A stretch of 64,000 bases of DNA from Aliivibrio fischeri (lineage in GTDB: Bacteria; Pseudomonadota; Gammaproteobacteria; Enterobacterales; Vibrionaceae). A program made the translations under genes and the position numbers. The stretch is from positions 744,001-808,000 of the forward strand of contig CP160629.1 of the NCBI GenBank assembly GCA_038993745.2, read 5' to 3'. Under the pieces are notes generated by a model, which saw only the letters and a list, made by a program, of their open reading frames with translations, was not told the origin of the DNA and did no database searches. This document shows positions 19,467-31,287 of the stretch, in pieces; position 1 is the stretch's first letter, and every line of letters begins with the position of its first letter.

Positions 19467-19937
19467 ATGAACGTAATCGAAGGCGGCGTTGCTGCTCCTA
19501 ATGCGAAAATTGCAATTGTTATTTCTCGCTTTAATAGCTTTATTAATGAAAGTCTACTTTCAGGTGCTATCGACACTCTAAAGCGTTTTGGTCAAGTATC
19601 TGAAGAAAACATCACCGTTGTTCGCTGCCCAGGTGCCGTAGAATTACCGTTAGTTGCTCAACGAGTAGCTAAAACAGCAAAGTATGATGCTATCGTTTCA
19701 TTGGGCTCTGTTATCCGTGGTGGCACACCACATTTTGACTATGTATGTAGTGAATGCAATAAAGGTCTAGCACAAGTATCTCTGGAATATAGCATTCCAG
19801 TAGCATTTGGTGTTTTGACTGTTGATACTATCGATCAAGCAATCGAGCGCGCCGGTACCAAGGCTGGTAATAAAGGGGCAGAGGCTGCACTAAGCGCACT
19901 CGAAATGATTAATGTTCTGTCTCAAATCGAATCCTAA
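19467..19937 (+). CDS. ribH: Lumazine synthase (6,7-dimethyl-8-ribityllumazine synthase)
   Basis: Condenses the ribityl-pyrimidine with dihydroxybutanone phosphate to lumazine, the substrate of riboflavin synthase; forms large oligomeric shells. 156 residues from the ATG at 19467, which follows AGGAAGGCTC and gives the conserved [23 protein letters not shown]. An upstream frame extension is rejected on RBS and family grounds. Substrate-site motifs seen are GAVELPLV and [15 protein letters not shown]. The stop overlaps the nusB start (TAATG). Confidence 0.96.
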
Positions 19938-20404
19938 TGGGGGTTAGTGTGAAACCAGCCGCACGTCGTAATGCACGTCAATTTGCTCTTCAAGCAATCT
20001 ATTCATGGCAACTAAGCAAAGAAAATGTTGCAGATATCGAAGAGCAGTTTTTAACTGCTGAAAAATATGATGAAGAAGAGCATCATGCAAATGAGCCTAA
20101 GCTACAAACTCCAGAGACAGATGTAGCGTATTTCCGCGATCTTTTCTCAGGCGTAGCTCTAAATCATATGAAATTAGATGGGAAAATGCGCCCATACTTA
20201 TCTCGTCCGCTTCAAGATCTTGACCAAATGGAACTTGCGTTACTACGTATGTCTATTTACGAGATGATGAATCGTGATGATGTACCATACAAAGTTGTTA
20301 TCAATGAAGCGATTGAACTTGCAAAAGTATTCGCAGCAGAAGATAGCCACAAGTTTGTAAATGGTGTATTAGATAAAGCGGCTCCAACTTTACGTAAAAA
20401 ATAA
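19937..20404 (+). CDS. nusB: Transcription antitermination factor NusB
   Basis: RNA-binding factor that works with NusE (S10) at boxA for rRNA antitermination; 155 residues, all-helical. Family start [23 protein letters not shown] and C-terminal [25 protein letters not shown] are clear. The ATG at 19937 overlaps the ribH stop by one base; a GTG four codons downstream is an alternative. ribH-nusB pairing is typical. A terminator follows, separating it from thiL. Confidence 0.96.
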   Translation: MGVSVKPAARRNARQFALQAIYSWQLSKENVADIEEQFLTAEKYDEEEHHANEPKLQTPETDVAYFRDLFSGVALNHMKLDGKMRPYLSRPLQDLDQMELALLRMSIYEMMNRDDVPYKVVINEAIELAKVFAAEDSHKFVNGVLDKAAPTLRKK

Positions 20405-20432
20405 GTTGGTCGTAGCATACTAATTAAATCGT

Positions 20433-20461
20433 AAAGGTCAGCCTCGTTGCTGGCCTTTTTT
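20433..20461 (+). terminator. Intrinsic terminator after nusB
   Basis: Stem AAAGGTCAGC (20433-20442) with GCTGGCCTTT (20449-20458), one G-U pair and a six-base loop, then T-run. It closes the nrdR-rib-nusB transcript. Confidence 0.85.
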
Positions 20462-20488
20462 ATAACTAAAAAACAGTATTAATCGAAT

Positions 20489-21483
20489 ATGTGTAGTGAA
20501 TTTAATTTAATCGATCGATTTTTTGTTCAAGAAAATGTTTCGCGTGATGATGTTGATTTAGGTATTGGGGATGATTGCGCATTAGTAACTGTACCTGAGG
20601 GTTACCAAGTAGCGATAACCACAGATACTTTAGCCGCCGGAACGCATTTTTTAGCTGATGCAGATCCTGTTAGTGTGGGGCATAAAGCACTAGCGTCTAA
20701 CTTAAGTGATTTAGCGGCTATGGGAGCAAAACCAACGTGGGTGTCTTTAGCATTGACCCTACCTCAATCTGATGAAAAGTGGTTAGAAGGATTTTGTAAA
20801 GGGTTCTTTGATTTAGCTAAGCAATATCAAGTTGAGCTCATTGGCGGTGATACAACAAAAGGACCTTTAAGCATAACGATTATGGTACAAGGAATTATAC
20901 CTAAAGGAGCAGCATTAACTCGAAGTGCAGCACAAATAGGTGATGATATTTATGTTACTGGTAATTTAGGTGATAGCGCCGCTGGTCTCGAAGTTATTTT
21001 AAATTCACACAAAAATGTGAAGGGGGAGTTAGAAAAGGAGTTAGAAAAACGTCATTATTACTCAACACCACAAGTTGAGCTTGCGCAAGATATTCGTCAT
21101 CTATGTCATGCAGCATTAGATATTTCTGATGGTGTAATTTCGGATCTAGGCCATATATTAAAGCAATCAAATGTGAGTGCTGTTATTAATGTTAATAACT
21201 TACCTATTTCAAGTGAACTTGTTACGTATTATCGCCAAGATAAAGAAAAATGTCAGAAACTTGCATTAACTAGTGGTGAAGAATATGAACTTTGTTTCAC
21301 TGCATCTAAAAAAAATCGTAAAGCAATCAAACAAATAGCTACTATTTTAAATGAAAAAATTAGTATAATTGGAGAGGTAATTGATAAGCCATTTAACGGT
21401 TTACCAGATAGTGTACAATTGTTTGATAATAATAAACTATTAGATTGGCAATTATTAGGTTACGACCACTTTAGGAGAGAACA

Positions 21484-21487
<4 letters not shown>
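20489..21487 (+). CDS. thiL: Thiamine-monophosphate kinase
   Basis: ATP-dependent phosphorylation of thiamine monophosphate to the active cofactor thiamine diphosphate; 332 residues. Motifs are clear: GDDCALVTVPEGYQVAITTDTLAAGTHF at the N-terminus, SNLSDLAAMGA, IGGDTTKGPLSIT and DISDGVISDLGHI. It starts a new unit after the nusB terminator and overlaps pgpA by four bases (ATGA). thiL-pgpA is a common pair; here it continues into luxP-luxQ. Confidence 0.95.
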
Positions 21488-23104
<1,617 letters not shown>

Positions 23105-23106
23105 TA

Positions 23107-25341
23107 ATGAATAAAGGTAAAGCCTCATTAGCGGATCTTATTTTTCGATCAATTTTTATTATATTTTCTATTTTAACAGTAGGTATAACCATACATACCT
23201 ACCAGTTAAGTGTGAATACGATAAATGAAGAAGTTAAACGAAACTTACAACAAACTTCAGGCATAATTAATAATTTCTTTGAACATAGATTATCCATTCT
23301 TCAAATTAGACAAGATACTGATGCTGAAAGCCTTGCTATTTATGATCAATATATAGAGAGTGATTATAAAAATAAATTAAATACATATTTTTCTAATATT
23401 GAAGCTAAATCTCCTTATAATTCACCAGATTTTAGATTTATAGAAGTAAATAATAAACTGTACTGGGATGATGGAAATAGTTCATTTTTAAGTTTAAATG
23501 AAAATTGTCTGAAAATTATCATTAAAAAGAACCTTAATATAAATACTTGGTATTATATTAAGATGGAAGAGCCTTTATCAGAAGCTGATTTTTTAATTAG
23601 AAAAACGCCTATAGTTAATAATGATTCAGGTAGAATTGTTGCATTCATATATAATGCAGTAATGTTGAATAATAATATCTCATTTTTGAATAAACTTAAA
23701 AAGCTAACGAATAGCCAAGATGTATTTATTATTAATGATAATAAGATATTAGCATCAAGTGTAAGTTCCAATACAGAAATATATCAAGAAGTTACTTCTA
23801 TTTTAAATGGCACAAGAAAAAGAATACCAAGTAAAATATTAAACTTTACACCTATAAATATTAAATCAATGTCAGGTGAGATATCAATATTGTCATTAAA
23901 AAATAAAGATAATATTGAATTATTAGAGCAACGATTTATTTATAGTGTTGTTCTCTCGTTTTTTGTACTTATAGCTATCGCTGTATTAATTCGAGGATTA
24001 TTTGAGCATAAAATACTCTTGTCATTAAATTCGTTATTAAAATACACAAATACAGTATCAAAAAATGAAACTCGAAGTGAGTATCAAGGTTGTGGTATTT
24101 TAGAGTTTGACCAAATTGGGGAAAAATTAGAGCAGACATTTTCTGAATTAATTGAAGCTAAAGAAGACAGTTATAAAGCTCAAAGAGCAGCAGAAAAATT
24201 GGCCCAAGTGAAATCTGACTTTTTAGCAAGAATGAGTCATGAAATAAGAACGCCCTTAAATGGGATTTTAGGTATATCTAGCCTATTAAAGAGTAGTAAC
24301 TTAACTAGAGAGCAGCTAAAACAAGTAAATATTCTCCATCAAGGGGGAGAGCACTTGCTTGCGGTCTTAAATGATATTTTAGATTTTTCACAGATAGAAC
24401 AAGAGAAGCTAAAAATAAATAGCGCTCCTTTTAAACTGAGTGATGTATTAGAAAATATTAATGCAATTTATTTTCCTCTTTGTAAAAATAAAAACGTACT
24501 TTTTTCAATTGAAAACCATGTTAATCCAGATGTATTCATTAATTCTGATCAGGTAAGACTAACGCAGATACTTTTTAATCTACTAAGTAACGCAGTTAAA
24601 TTTACAGAGAAAGGTAAAGTAAAGTTAACCTTATCTCTTAATAAGCACAATTCCGATTATTACTTACAATTTTCGGTTGATGATACTGGGGTCGGGATCT
24701 GTGCTGAAGAACAAACAAGAATGTTTGAGCCATTTGAACAGTCAGGTTTTTCTGAATCGAGAAAATTTGGCGGAAGTGGGTTGGGGCTGGCTATTGTTAA
24801 GCAATTACTTGATTTGCTTAAAGGAAAAATAACAATAAACAGTACGCTAGGTGTAGGTTCTACATTTAGTGTTCTTATTCCTGTCTTGATTTGTGAAGAT
24901 AAAGCCGATATTTCGGATGCTAAAGCTGAAAATCAGATAACGTCATTACCAACAGGTTTAAAGATTTTATTAATTGAGGATAATAAATCGAATGCTTACA
25001 TTGCTAAGGCTTATTGCCAAAAGTATGGACTAAACGTGACGTGGCGAAATGACGCTGCTCAAGGTATTGCTGAGCTTTCTAAATCTGAGTTTGATTTGAT
25101 CTTAATGGATAACCAAATGCCGGGAATGAGCGGTATTAAAGCAACCAAATATATTCGTAATCATTTAAAAATAATGACACCTATTTATGCGTATACTGCT
25201 GATGCACTAGAGGAATCCAATCAAGAATTTTTCTCGGCAGGGGCAAACTATATTATTACTAAGCCAATAAAAGAAAAGTCAATACTGGATGCATTGGCTT
25301 TTTATAAATCAGAGAACGGTTTGCCACCTTTTGACTCGTAA
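23107..25341 (+). CDS. luxQ: LuxQ hybrid sensor kinase/phosphatase of the AI-2 pathway
   Basis: Inner-membrane hybrid kinase that binds LuxP and feeds phosphate to LuxU/LuxO. 744 residues: membrane segment about 12-33, periplasmic LuxQ sensor to about 275, second segment about 276-297, HisKA with H378 in ARMSHEIRTPLNG, N-box near 491-500, DDTGVGI and GGSGLGLAI ATP boxes, and receiver with D668 in LILMDNQMPG. V. harveyi LuxQ has its phospho-sites at H492 and D785, so about 115 residues are missing between the second membrane segment and HisKA, the place of its PAS domain. It starts two bases after luxP. Confidence 0.93.
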   Translation: MNKGKASLADLIFRSIFIIFSILTVGITIHTYQLSVNTINEEVKRNLQQTSGIINNFFEHRLSILQIRQDTDAESLAIYDQYIESDYKNKLNTYFSNIEAKSPYNSPDFRFIEVNNKLYWDDGNSSFLSLNENCLKIIIKKNLNINTWYYIKMEEPLSEADFLIRKTPIVNNDSGRIVAFIYNAVMLNNNISFLNKLKKLTNSQDVFIINDNKILASSVSSNTEIYQEVTSILNGTRKRIPSKILNFTPINIKSMSGEISILSLKNKDNIELLEQRFIYSVVLSFFVLIAIAVLIRGLFEHKILLSLNSLLKYTNTVSKNETRSEYQGCGILEFDQIGEKLEQTFSELIEAKEDSYKAQRAAEKLAQVKSDFLARMSHEIRTPLNGILGISSLLKSSNLTREQLKQVNILHQGGEHLLAVLNDILDFSQIEQEKLKINSAPFKLSDVLENINAIYFPLCKNKNVLFSIENHVNPDVFINSDQVRLTQILFNLLSNAVKFTEKGKVKLTLSLNKHNSDYYLQFSVDDTGVGICAEEQTRMFEPFEQSGFSESRKFGGSGLGLAIVKQLLDLLKGKITINSTLGVGSTFSVLIPVLICEDKADISDAKAENQITSLPTGLKILLIEDNKSNAYIAKAYCQKYGLNVTWRNDAAQGIAELSKSEFDLILMDNQMPGMSGIKATKYIRNHLKIMTPIYAYTADALEESNQEFFSAGANYIITKPIKEKSILDALAFYKSENGLPPFDS

Positions 25342-25629
25342 CTAGCTTCGCTTAATTCGAACGACTCTCATTATTTCAATATCAAAGCCTGCAATTTTTT
25401 CATTACTTGGGTAATAGGTTAGATTAACTTTTGCCCCTTTGAGAGATTGGTAGGCTTTTTTTCTATTAAATTTAAATGGAACATTACAACCTTCAATCAT
25501 AATAGTATGCTGTATCCAATCACCGATATCTCTTTGAGTATGAGAGGTAACTTTGACATCAACACTATGGGTGAGTTGTTGATGTTTATTTAGCATTTTA
25601 TCTACGTCTGATTTCATTATTAGGCTCAT
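25342..25629 (-). CDS. Conserved hypothetical small protein, unknown function
   Basis: 95-residue basic protein with no signal peptide or membrane segment. Sequence features are a charged N-terminal helix (MKSDVDKMLNKHQQL) and a beta-rich remainder (VDVKVTSHTQRDIGDWIQHTIMIEG). An internal ATG at 25617 is an alternative start. I do not recognise a family. Its stop codon lies directly against the luxQ stop, tail to tail with no gap and no hairpin, so the two transcripts must overlap. Confidence 0.6.
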   Translation of the reverse strand: MSLIMKSDVDKMLNKHQQLTHSVDVKVTSHTQRDIGDWIQHTIMIEGCNVPFKFNRKKAYQSLKGAKVNLTYYPSNEKIAGFDIEIMRVVRIKRS

Positions 25630-25692
25630 TAATTAAATACACCTAATGATGAGATATATCCTCATTTCAGTCAATATAACAAGGAAAGCTGT

Positions 25693-26043
25693 ATGTCTAA
25701 AAAAGTATATTGTGTTGCTCAGTTTTTACCAAAAGAAGGTAAATTAAATGAATTGTTTAAGGTATTACAAAGCTTAGAACCAAACACAATAAGAGAGGAT
25801 GGATGTCTTCAATATATTGTTACTCGTCATATTCAAACACCATTTGCAGAAGGTGAAAGCTATCCTATTGCTTTTAATGAAATTTGGGCAGATAACGAAG
25901 CATTTGAAGCGCATTGTCAGCGTGATGAAATTAAACAATTTTTCGAGCAGCAATGTATTGCAGATGATGGATTAGTTGCAAAATGGAATGTGTGTATTTA
26001 TACGGATGAGCCCATTGATTTTGATGCTCCTAAGCTTTCATAA
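25693..26043 (+). CDS. Antibiotic-biosynthesis-monooxygenase (ABM) domain protein
   Basis: 116-residue cytoplasmic protein of the dimeric ferredoxin-like ABM/YgiN superfamily. The pattern VYCVAQFLPKEGKLNELFKVLQSLEPNTIREDGCLQYIV, then FNEIWADNEAFEAHCQRDEIKQF, is characteristic: one barrel-forming strand, helix, EDGCLxY, then the E-x-W-x-x-x-x-A motif. Members act as quinol monooxygenases or in stress responses; the substrate cannot be told from sequence. RBS AAGGAAAGC precedes the ATG. A hairpin follows the gene. Confidence 0.8.
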   Translation: MSKKVYCVAQFLPKEGKLNELFKVLQSLEPNTIREDGCLQYIVTRHIQTPFAEGESYPIAFNEIWADNEAFEAHCQRDEIKQFFEQQCIADDGLVAKWNVCIYTDEPIDFDAPKLS

Positions 26044-26055
26044 AATATAAATGAA

Positions 26056-26080
26056 AATGCCACCAAACGGTGGCATTACT
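26056..26080. terminator. Hairpin terminator between ABM gene and dxs
   Basis: Stem AATGCCACC (26056-26064) / GGTGGCATT (26069-26077) with AAAC loop. On the minus strand it is followed by TTTTCATTT, fitting termination of xseB-ispA-dxs; on the plus strand the tail ACTTT is weaker. Confidence 0.7.
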
Positions 26081-26105
26081 TTAGGAAACTAAGATGGACA
26101 TGAAA

Positions 26106-27989
26106 TTAGAGATCAAGGTAATCTCTAATTTGTTGCTCAATGCCATTTGCATCAAGTTTTAGTTCCGTATGCATTTCTTCTTGCGTACCTTGAGCTATGA
26201 ATTCATCTGGTAAGCCTAGTTGAAGAACTGGTTTAACAAGGCGGTTTTTCATTAAAAATTCAATGACACCTGAACCTGCACCACCGGAAATCGCATTTTC
26301 TTCAATAGTCACTAAAACATCGTGATTGGTCACTAACTCACAGATCAGTGCTTCATCAAGAGGTTTAGCAAAACGCATATCTGCAACGGTAGCATCTAAT
26401 TTTTCTGCCGCTTCTAAGCTATTTGCTAAGAAGGTACCAAAGTTTAAGATAGCAACTCGCTCTCCTTTTTCCGTCACTTTAGTTTCACGGAGTAAACGCC
26501 CCTTACCAATTTCAAGTGCCTGCATTTCATTATTTACTTGGATACCTGTTGCACTCCCTCGAGGGTAACGAACAGCGCTAGGTCCTGTGTGCTTATGGCC
26601 TGTGTAGAGCATTTGGCGGCATTCGTTTTCATCACTTGGTGTCATGATAACCATATTTGGAATACAGCGCATATAGCTGATATCAAAGGCGCCTTGGTGT
26701 GTTTGCCCATCAGCACCGACTAAACCTGCACGGTCAATAGCAAACATCACGGGTAAATCCATAATCGCAACATCATGAATTAATTGATCGTAACCACGTT
26801 GTAAAAATGTTGAGTAGATAGCTACTATCGGGTTATAACCAGCAATCGCCATCCCACTCGCTAGAGTAACTGCGTGTTGTTCTGCAATGGCAGCATCAAA
26901 ATACTGGTTAGGATATTCTTTAGAGAAACGAACCATACCAGAGCCTTCTCGCATTGCTGGCGTAATGGCCATAAGCTTATTGTCTTCTTTCGCCATATCG
27001 CAAAGGAAGTCGCCAAAAACAGCAGAGAAGGTTGGTTTACCACCAGACGATTTTGGTAACGAGGTGTTACTTGGATCAAACTTAGGTACACCATGGTAGC
27101 TGATTGGATCTTTCTCAGCAGGCTCATAGCCTTTACCTTTTTTCGTCATGATATGTAAAAATTGCGGCCCTTTTAGGTTACGCATATTTTTAAGGGTTCT
27201 AACTAGTTCATTAACGTCATGGCCATCAACTGGACCAATGTAATTAAAGCCTAATTCTTCAAACATGGTGCCAGGAACAACCATGCCTTTTAAATGTTCT
27301 TCTGTGCGTTTTAGTAGTTCTTTAATCGTAGGCGTACCAGAAAGCACTTTTTTACCGCCTTCACGAATAGAGGTGTATAAGCTACCAGATAGTACACGCG
27401 CTAATTGATTGTTTAATGCTCCAACGTTTTCAGAAATTGACATTTCATTATCATTTAGAACAACAAGCATATCAGGGTGAATATCACCAGCGTGATTTAA
27501 TGCTTCAAATGCCATACCGGCTGTAATGGCACCATCACCAATAACACTGACTATTTTACGATTCTCTTGCTCTTTTTCAGCACAGATAGCTAGGCCTAAA
27601 GCGGCACTAATAGATGTTGATGAGTGGCCAACAGAAAGAACATCATATTCACTTTCACCACGCCATGGGAATGGGTGTAATCCGTCTTTTTGTCGGATTG
27701 TTGAAAGTTGTTCACGGCGTCCTGTTAATATCTTATGAGGATAAGCTTGATGGCCAACATCCCAGATAAGTTGATCGAATGGGGTGTTATAAACGTAATG
27801 CAAAGCGACGGTTAACTCTACGACACCAAGACCAGATGCTAAGTGACCACTTGTTTTACTTACCGAGTTTAAAAGGTAAGTACGTAGCTCATCGCATAAT
27901 GCTGGTAAGCTCTCTTTTGGTAAAGAACGTAATTCATCTGGTGTATTTGCCAAAGCCAGAATTGGGTATTTTGAAATATCTAATGACAT
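26106..27989 (-). CDS. dxs: 1-deoxy-D-xylulose-5-phosphate synthase
   Basis: Thiamine-diphosphate enzyme catalysing the first step of the MEP isoprenoid pathway (pyruvate plus glyceraldehyde 3-phosphate); 627 residues. Seen: the N-terminal catalytic histidine in [10 protein letters not shown], ThDP-binding [15 protein letters not shown] ... NDNEMSIS, and the catalytic glutamate in [12 protein letters not shown]. It lies 21 bases after ispA in the order xseB-ispA-dxs, which ties isoprenoid precursor synthesis to farnesyl diphosphate synthesis. Full length and undisturbed. Confidence 0.97.
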   Translation of the reverse strand: MSLDISKYPILALANTPDELRSLPKESLPALCDELRTYLLNSVSKTSGHLASGLGVVELTVALHYVYNTPFDQLIWDVGHQAYPHKILTGRREQLSTIRQKDGLHPFPWRGESEYDVLSVGHSSTSISAALGLAICAEKEQENRKIVSVIGDGAITAGMAFEALNHAGDIHPDMLVVLNDNEMSISENVGALNNQLARVLSGSLYTSIREGGKKVLSGTPTIKELLKRTEEHLKGMVVPGTMFEELGFNYIGPVDGHDVNELVRTLKNMRNLKGPQFLHIMTKKGKGYEPAEKDPISYHGVPKFDPSNTSLPKSSGGKPTFSAVFGDFLCDMAKEDNKLMAITPAMREGSGMVRFSKEYPNQYFDAAIAEQHAVTLASGMAIAGYNPIVAIYSTFLQRGYDQLIHDVAIMDLPVMFAIDRAGLVGADGQTHQGAFDISYMRCIPNMVIMTPSDENECRQMLYTGHKHTGPSAVRYPRGSATGIQVNNEMQALEIGKGRLLRETKVTEKGERVAILNFGTFLANSLEAAEKLDATVADMRFAKPLDEALICELVTNHDVLVTIEENAISGGAGSGVIEFLMKNRLVKPVLQLGLPDEFIAQGTQEEMHTELKLDANGIEQQIRDYLDL

Positions 27990-28010
27990 AGTAGTTAGCG
28001 CTTATCTGTT

Positions 28011-28907
28011 TTAGTTTTTACGCTCAATAACGTATTGAGCGAACGCTTGCATTGCATCCGTGTTATAAGGGATGTCGTTTAATGCTTCAATTGCTGTTTG
28101 ATACAGTTGTTCTGCTTTATGTTTAGCGCCTTCAAGGCCAAGTAAAGCAGGATAGGTACTTTTATCTAATTCTAGATCAGAACCTTGTGGTTTTCCGAGA
28201 GTTTCAGTATCACTAATGATATCTAAGATATCATCTTGTACTTGAAAGGCGAGACCAATAGCATCGGCATAGGTTTCTAATTGTGGAAGTATGGCTTTGC
28301 CTTTATCGCCAGCACAAAGAGCACCGAGTTGAACCGCACACTTAATAAGAGCACCCGTTTTATTAGCATGAATGCGCTCAAGAGAGGCAAGGTCAACTTT
28401 TTTACCTTCAGCTTGTAAATCTAATGATTGTCCCATGCACATACCTGATGCACCTGATGCTTTTGATAATACGCGGATCATATCAATGCGTGATGTTTCT
28501 GCATCGTCACTTAATTGACCATTCGCTAATATTTCAAAAGCAAGTGTTTGGAGTGCATCACCAGCAAGAATCGCTGTTGCTTCATCATATTTTATATGGC
28601 AAGTAGCATGACCGCGACGAAGATCATCATTATCCATTGCTGGTAAATCATCATGGATTAATGAATAAGAGTGGACACATTCAATAGCTGCGGCTGCACT
28701 ATCAGCAAATTCAGCTTTAATGCCAAGCATTTGTGCTGTGATATAAACTAAATATGGTCGAGCTCTTTTGCCACCTAACAACAATGAATATTTCATTGCT
28801 TCAGTTAGTGGTTGTTGCTGAATTTCGATTTTTTCAAGCCACTGATTTAATTGTTCAATGTTTCTATTTTGAAAAAATGTAAGTTGTTGTTTTAGTGAAT
28901 CAGTCAT
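28011..28907 (-). CDS. ispA: Farnesyl diphosphate synthase (geranyltranstransferase)
   Basis: Builds geranyl and farnesyl diphosphate from DMAPP and IPP; about 298 residues. Both aspartate-rich motifs are present: [16 protein letters not shown] (DDxxxxD) and QVQDDILD (DDxxD). The ATG at 28907 (MTDSLKQQL) is preferred as it matches what I recall of Vibrio IspA; an in-frame ATG at 28916 (MDKMTDSL) is possible. Either start overlaps the 3' end of xseB, indicating coupling. Middle gene of xseB-ispA-dxs. Confidence 0.95.
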   Translation of the reverse strand: MTDSLKQQLTFFQNRNIEQLNQWLEKIEIQQQPLTEAMKYSLLLGGKRARPYLVYITAQMLGIKAEFADSAAAAIECVHSYSLIHDDLPAMDNDDLRRGHATCHIKYDEATAILAGDALQTLAFEILANGQLSDDAETSRIDMIRVLSKASGASGMCMGQSLDLQAEGKKVDLASLERIHANKTGALIKCAVQLGALCAGDKGKAILPQLETYADAIGLAFQVQDDILDIISDTETLGKPQGSDLELDKSTYPALLGLEGAKHKAEQLYQTAIEALNDIPYNTDAMQAFAQYVIERKN

Positions 28908-29142
28908 CTTGTCCATCAAAAGGTGTTAGTTCTGCGTTATCGTCAGCTTGAAGAAGAATTTCTACTCGTTGTTCTGCTTGAGTCAGTTTTTCTTGTCCAG
29001 CTCGTGCTAGAGAAATGCCTCGTTCAAACTTCTTCAATGCATCTTCAAGAGGCAAATCGCCACTTTCTAATTGATTGACGACAGAATCCAGTTCTTCTAT
29101 TGCCGCTTCAAACGATAAATTTTCAGGTTTTTTTACAGCCAT
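28900..29142 (-). CDS. xseB: Exodeoxyribonuclease VII small subunit
   Basis: Small helical subunit that assembles with XseA into exonuclease VII, acting on single-stranded DNA; 80 residues. The family core [53 protein letters not shown] is complete. It heads the xseB-ispA-dxs operon and overlaps ispA by eight bases. The acidic tail ends at DGQDD. Confidence 0.95.
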   Translation of the reverse strand: MAVKKPENLSFEAAIEELDSVVNQLESGDLPLEDALKKFERGISLARAGQEKLTQAEQRVEILLQADDNAELTPFDGQDD

Positions 29143-29300
29143 AATGATTCACTCTTAAAATGATCCAAGAAAGGTAACTCAGAGAGAGGTGAGGGTCAAT
29201 TGAACAGGTGAGAAAGTCACGTATAAAAGTAAAATTTAGTGATTAAGGGCTACTTTTCAATCGATATCTTAATAGGACGAATCTTTTTGTACAAAAAAAT

Positions 29301-29327
29301 TAAACCATCCAACGCTTTGGTCGATAA
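29301..29327 (+). promoter_or_regulatory. Sigma-28 (FliA) type promoter for pomAB
   Basis: TAAA (29301-29304), exactly 15 bases, then GTCGATAA (29320-29327): the flagellar sigma-28 consensus TAAA-N15-GCCGATAA with one mismatch. It lies about 95 bp before the pomA start, so pomAB would be a late flagellar transcription unit. Confidence 0.8.
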
Positions 29328-29420
29328 GAAATAAGCGGCAAAAAAGCGATACAATTTTATGGCTTAAATTTTGCTTAGCACTTTGTAAGTAAACACAAGC
29401 AGCATATAGGGGAGCGCTCT

Positions 29421-30184
29421 GTGGATTTAGCAACGTTAATAGGCTTAGTTGGTAGTTTTGCATTTATTATTATGGCAATGGTACTGGCTGGTGGTTTAGC
29501 CATTTTTATGGACACAACATCGGTTTTAATCGTAGTTGGTGGTTCAATTTTTGTTGTTTTAATGAAATTTACCGTAGGCCAATTTTTTGGCGCTGGTAAA
29601 ATTGCAGGTAAAGCATTTATTTTTAAAACAGATGAACCTGTTGATCTTATTGTAACTATTGTTGAAATGGCTGATGCGGCTCGTAAAGGCGGTTTCTTAG
29701 CATTAGAAGAAAAAGAAATCAGTAACTCTTTTATGCAAAAAGGCATTGATTTATTGGTTGATGGTCATGATGCTGAAGTTGTGAAAGCAACATTACAAAA
29801 AGACATCGCATTAACGAATGAACGTCATGAACGTGGTGTTGGTGTATTTACCGCTTTTGGTGACGTAGCACCTGCAATGGGTATGATTGGTACCTTGGTT
29901 GGTCTAGTAGGTATGTTATCAAACATGGATGATCCTAAATCTATCGGTCCTGCAATGGCGGTTGCGCTATTAACTACACTATATGGTTCGGTTATTTCAA
30001 ACATGATTGCATTCCCTATTGCTCATAAACTTGAATTACGTAAAGAACAAGAAAAATTGAATCGCCGTTTAATTCTTGATGGCATTTTAGCGATTCAAGA
30101 TGGTCAAAACCACGTGTTATTGATAGCTACTTACGTAACTATTTAAATGAGAAAAAACGTGTTGTTGACACTGGCGAAGAATAA
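29421..30184 (+). pseudogene. pomA: Sodium-driven flagellar stator subunit PomA, frameshift near the C-terminus
   Basis: Four-helix inner-membrane stator subunit that with PomB conducts Na+ and drives the polar flagellum. The GTG at 29421 gives the conserved MDLATLIGLVGSFAF after GGGGAGCGCTCT. The sequence is intact through LAIQDGQN (codon 230), then turns to HVLLIATYVTI and stops at 30146 (241 residues). Inserting one C at the CC 30110-30111 restores PRVIDSYLRNYLNEKKRVVDTGEE and a stop at 30184, giving 254 residues, like Vibrio PomA. The conserved cytoplasmic loop and channel helices (GMIGTLVGLVGML, VALLTTLYGSV) are unaffected. Either a C-terminal truncation or a sequencing error. Confidence 0.9.
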
Positions 30185-30199
30185 GACTGGGAGTCACTA

Positions 30200-31129
30200 A
30201 TGGAAGATGAAAACGACTGCAAATGTCCTCCTGGTGCCCCCTTATGGATGGCAACATTTGCTGACTTAGCAACATTATTAATGTGTTTTTTCGTTCTATT
30301 ACTTTCGTTCTCAGAAATGGATGTATTGAAGTTTAAGCAGATTGCAGGGTCAATGAAGTTTGCTTTTGGTGTGCAAAACGTTTTAGAAGTAAAAGACATA
30401 CCAAAAGGGACAAGTGTTATTGCTCAAGAATTCCGCCCGGGACGACCTGAGCCTACGCCAATTGAAGTTATCATGCAGCAGACAATTGATATTCCACAGA
30501 AAACATTAGATTTTCATGATGGAGAGTCGGATCGTGCTGGTGGTACTAAACGAGAAGCGGGCAAGCAAACAGGTGGTGAGTCGCCATCTAACTCGACACA
30601 AACGAGTGCTCAAAGTAATTCAGAATCTGAAAGTCAAACTCAAAGCCAACAAGAGTTAGAAGATACGATTAAAAAAGCACTAGAGCGCGAGATTAGTGAA
30701 GGGGCGATTGAGGTTGAGAATTTAGGTCAGCAGCTTGTTATCCGTATTCGAGAAAAAGGCGCATTTCCTGCGGGATCAGCCTTTTTACAACCGAAGTTCC
30801 GTCCACTTATTCGTCAAATTGCTGAATTAGTTAAAGATGTTCCAGGTATCATTCGTGTATCAGGTCATACTGATAATCAGCCTTTAGATTCAGAGCTTTA
30901 TCGTTCTAATTGGGACTTATCTGCTCAACGAGCGGTATCCGTTGCTCTTGAGATGGAAAGAGTTAAAGGCTTTGAAAGTGACCGTTTACGTGTTCGTGGT
31001 ATGGCGTCAACAGAACCACTAGTTTCAAATAAAACTGCTGAAGGGCGAGCTCGAAATCGCCGTGTTGAAATCAGCATCATGCAGGGTAAACCTCATGAAA
31101 GTGATGAAGTACCTAGTGCTCAACCGTAA
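30200..31129 (+). CDS. pomB: Sodium-driven flagellar stator subunit PomB
   Basis: Single-pass stator subunit with a peptidoglycan-binding domain; 309 residues. The membrane helix PLWMATFADLATLLMCFFVLLLSF carries the ion-carrying aspartate (FADLAT, residue 23 here). After a Gln/Ser-rich linker (about residues 115-155, SNSTQTSAQSNSESESQTQS) comes a C-terminal OmpA-like domain with SGHTDNQPLDS and NRRVEISI. The gene is 15 bases after the restored pomA end and followed by a terminator. Confidence 0.96.
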   Translation: MEDENDCKCPPGAPLWMATFADLATLLMCFFVLLLSFSEMDVLKFKQIAGSMKFAFGVQNVLEVKDIPKGTSVIAQEFRPGRPEPTPIEVIMQQTIDIPQKTLDFHDGESDRAGGTKREAGKQTGGESPSNSTQTSAQSNSESESQTQSQQELEDTIKKALEREISEGAIEVENLGQQLVIRIREKGAFPAGSAFLQPKFRPLIRQIAELVKDVPGIIRVSGHTDNQPLDSELYRSNWDLSAQRAVSVALEMERVKGFESDRLRVRGMASTEPLVSNKTAEGRARNRRVEISIMQGKPHESDEVPSAQP

Positions 31130-31168
31130 TTCGAGTTAAAGAGCTCAGTGATAATTAAGATAATAATG

Positions 31169-31203
31169 AAAGGCGAGTTGAATTAGCAACTCGCCTTTTT
31201 TTC
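31169..31203 (+). terminator. Intrinsic terminator after pomB
   Basis: Stem AAAGGCGAGTTG and CAACTCGCCTTT with a six-base loop followed by a T-run. The thiI promoter (TATAAT at 31206-31211) begins right behind it. Confidence 0.9.
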
Positions 31204-31287
31204 GGTATAATCTTGCGCCTTAGATTAGGTCCTGAACCAACCTTATCTATCCTTTTGATTGTTTTCCTACATCAGTGAAGTCTATAT

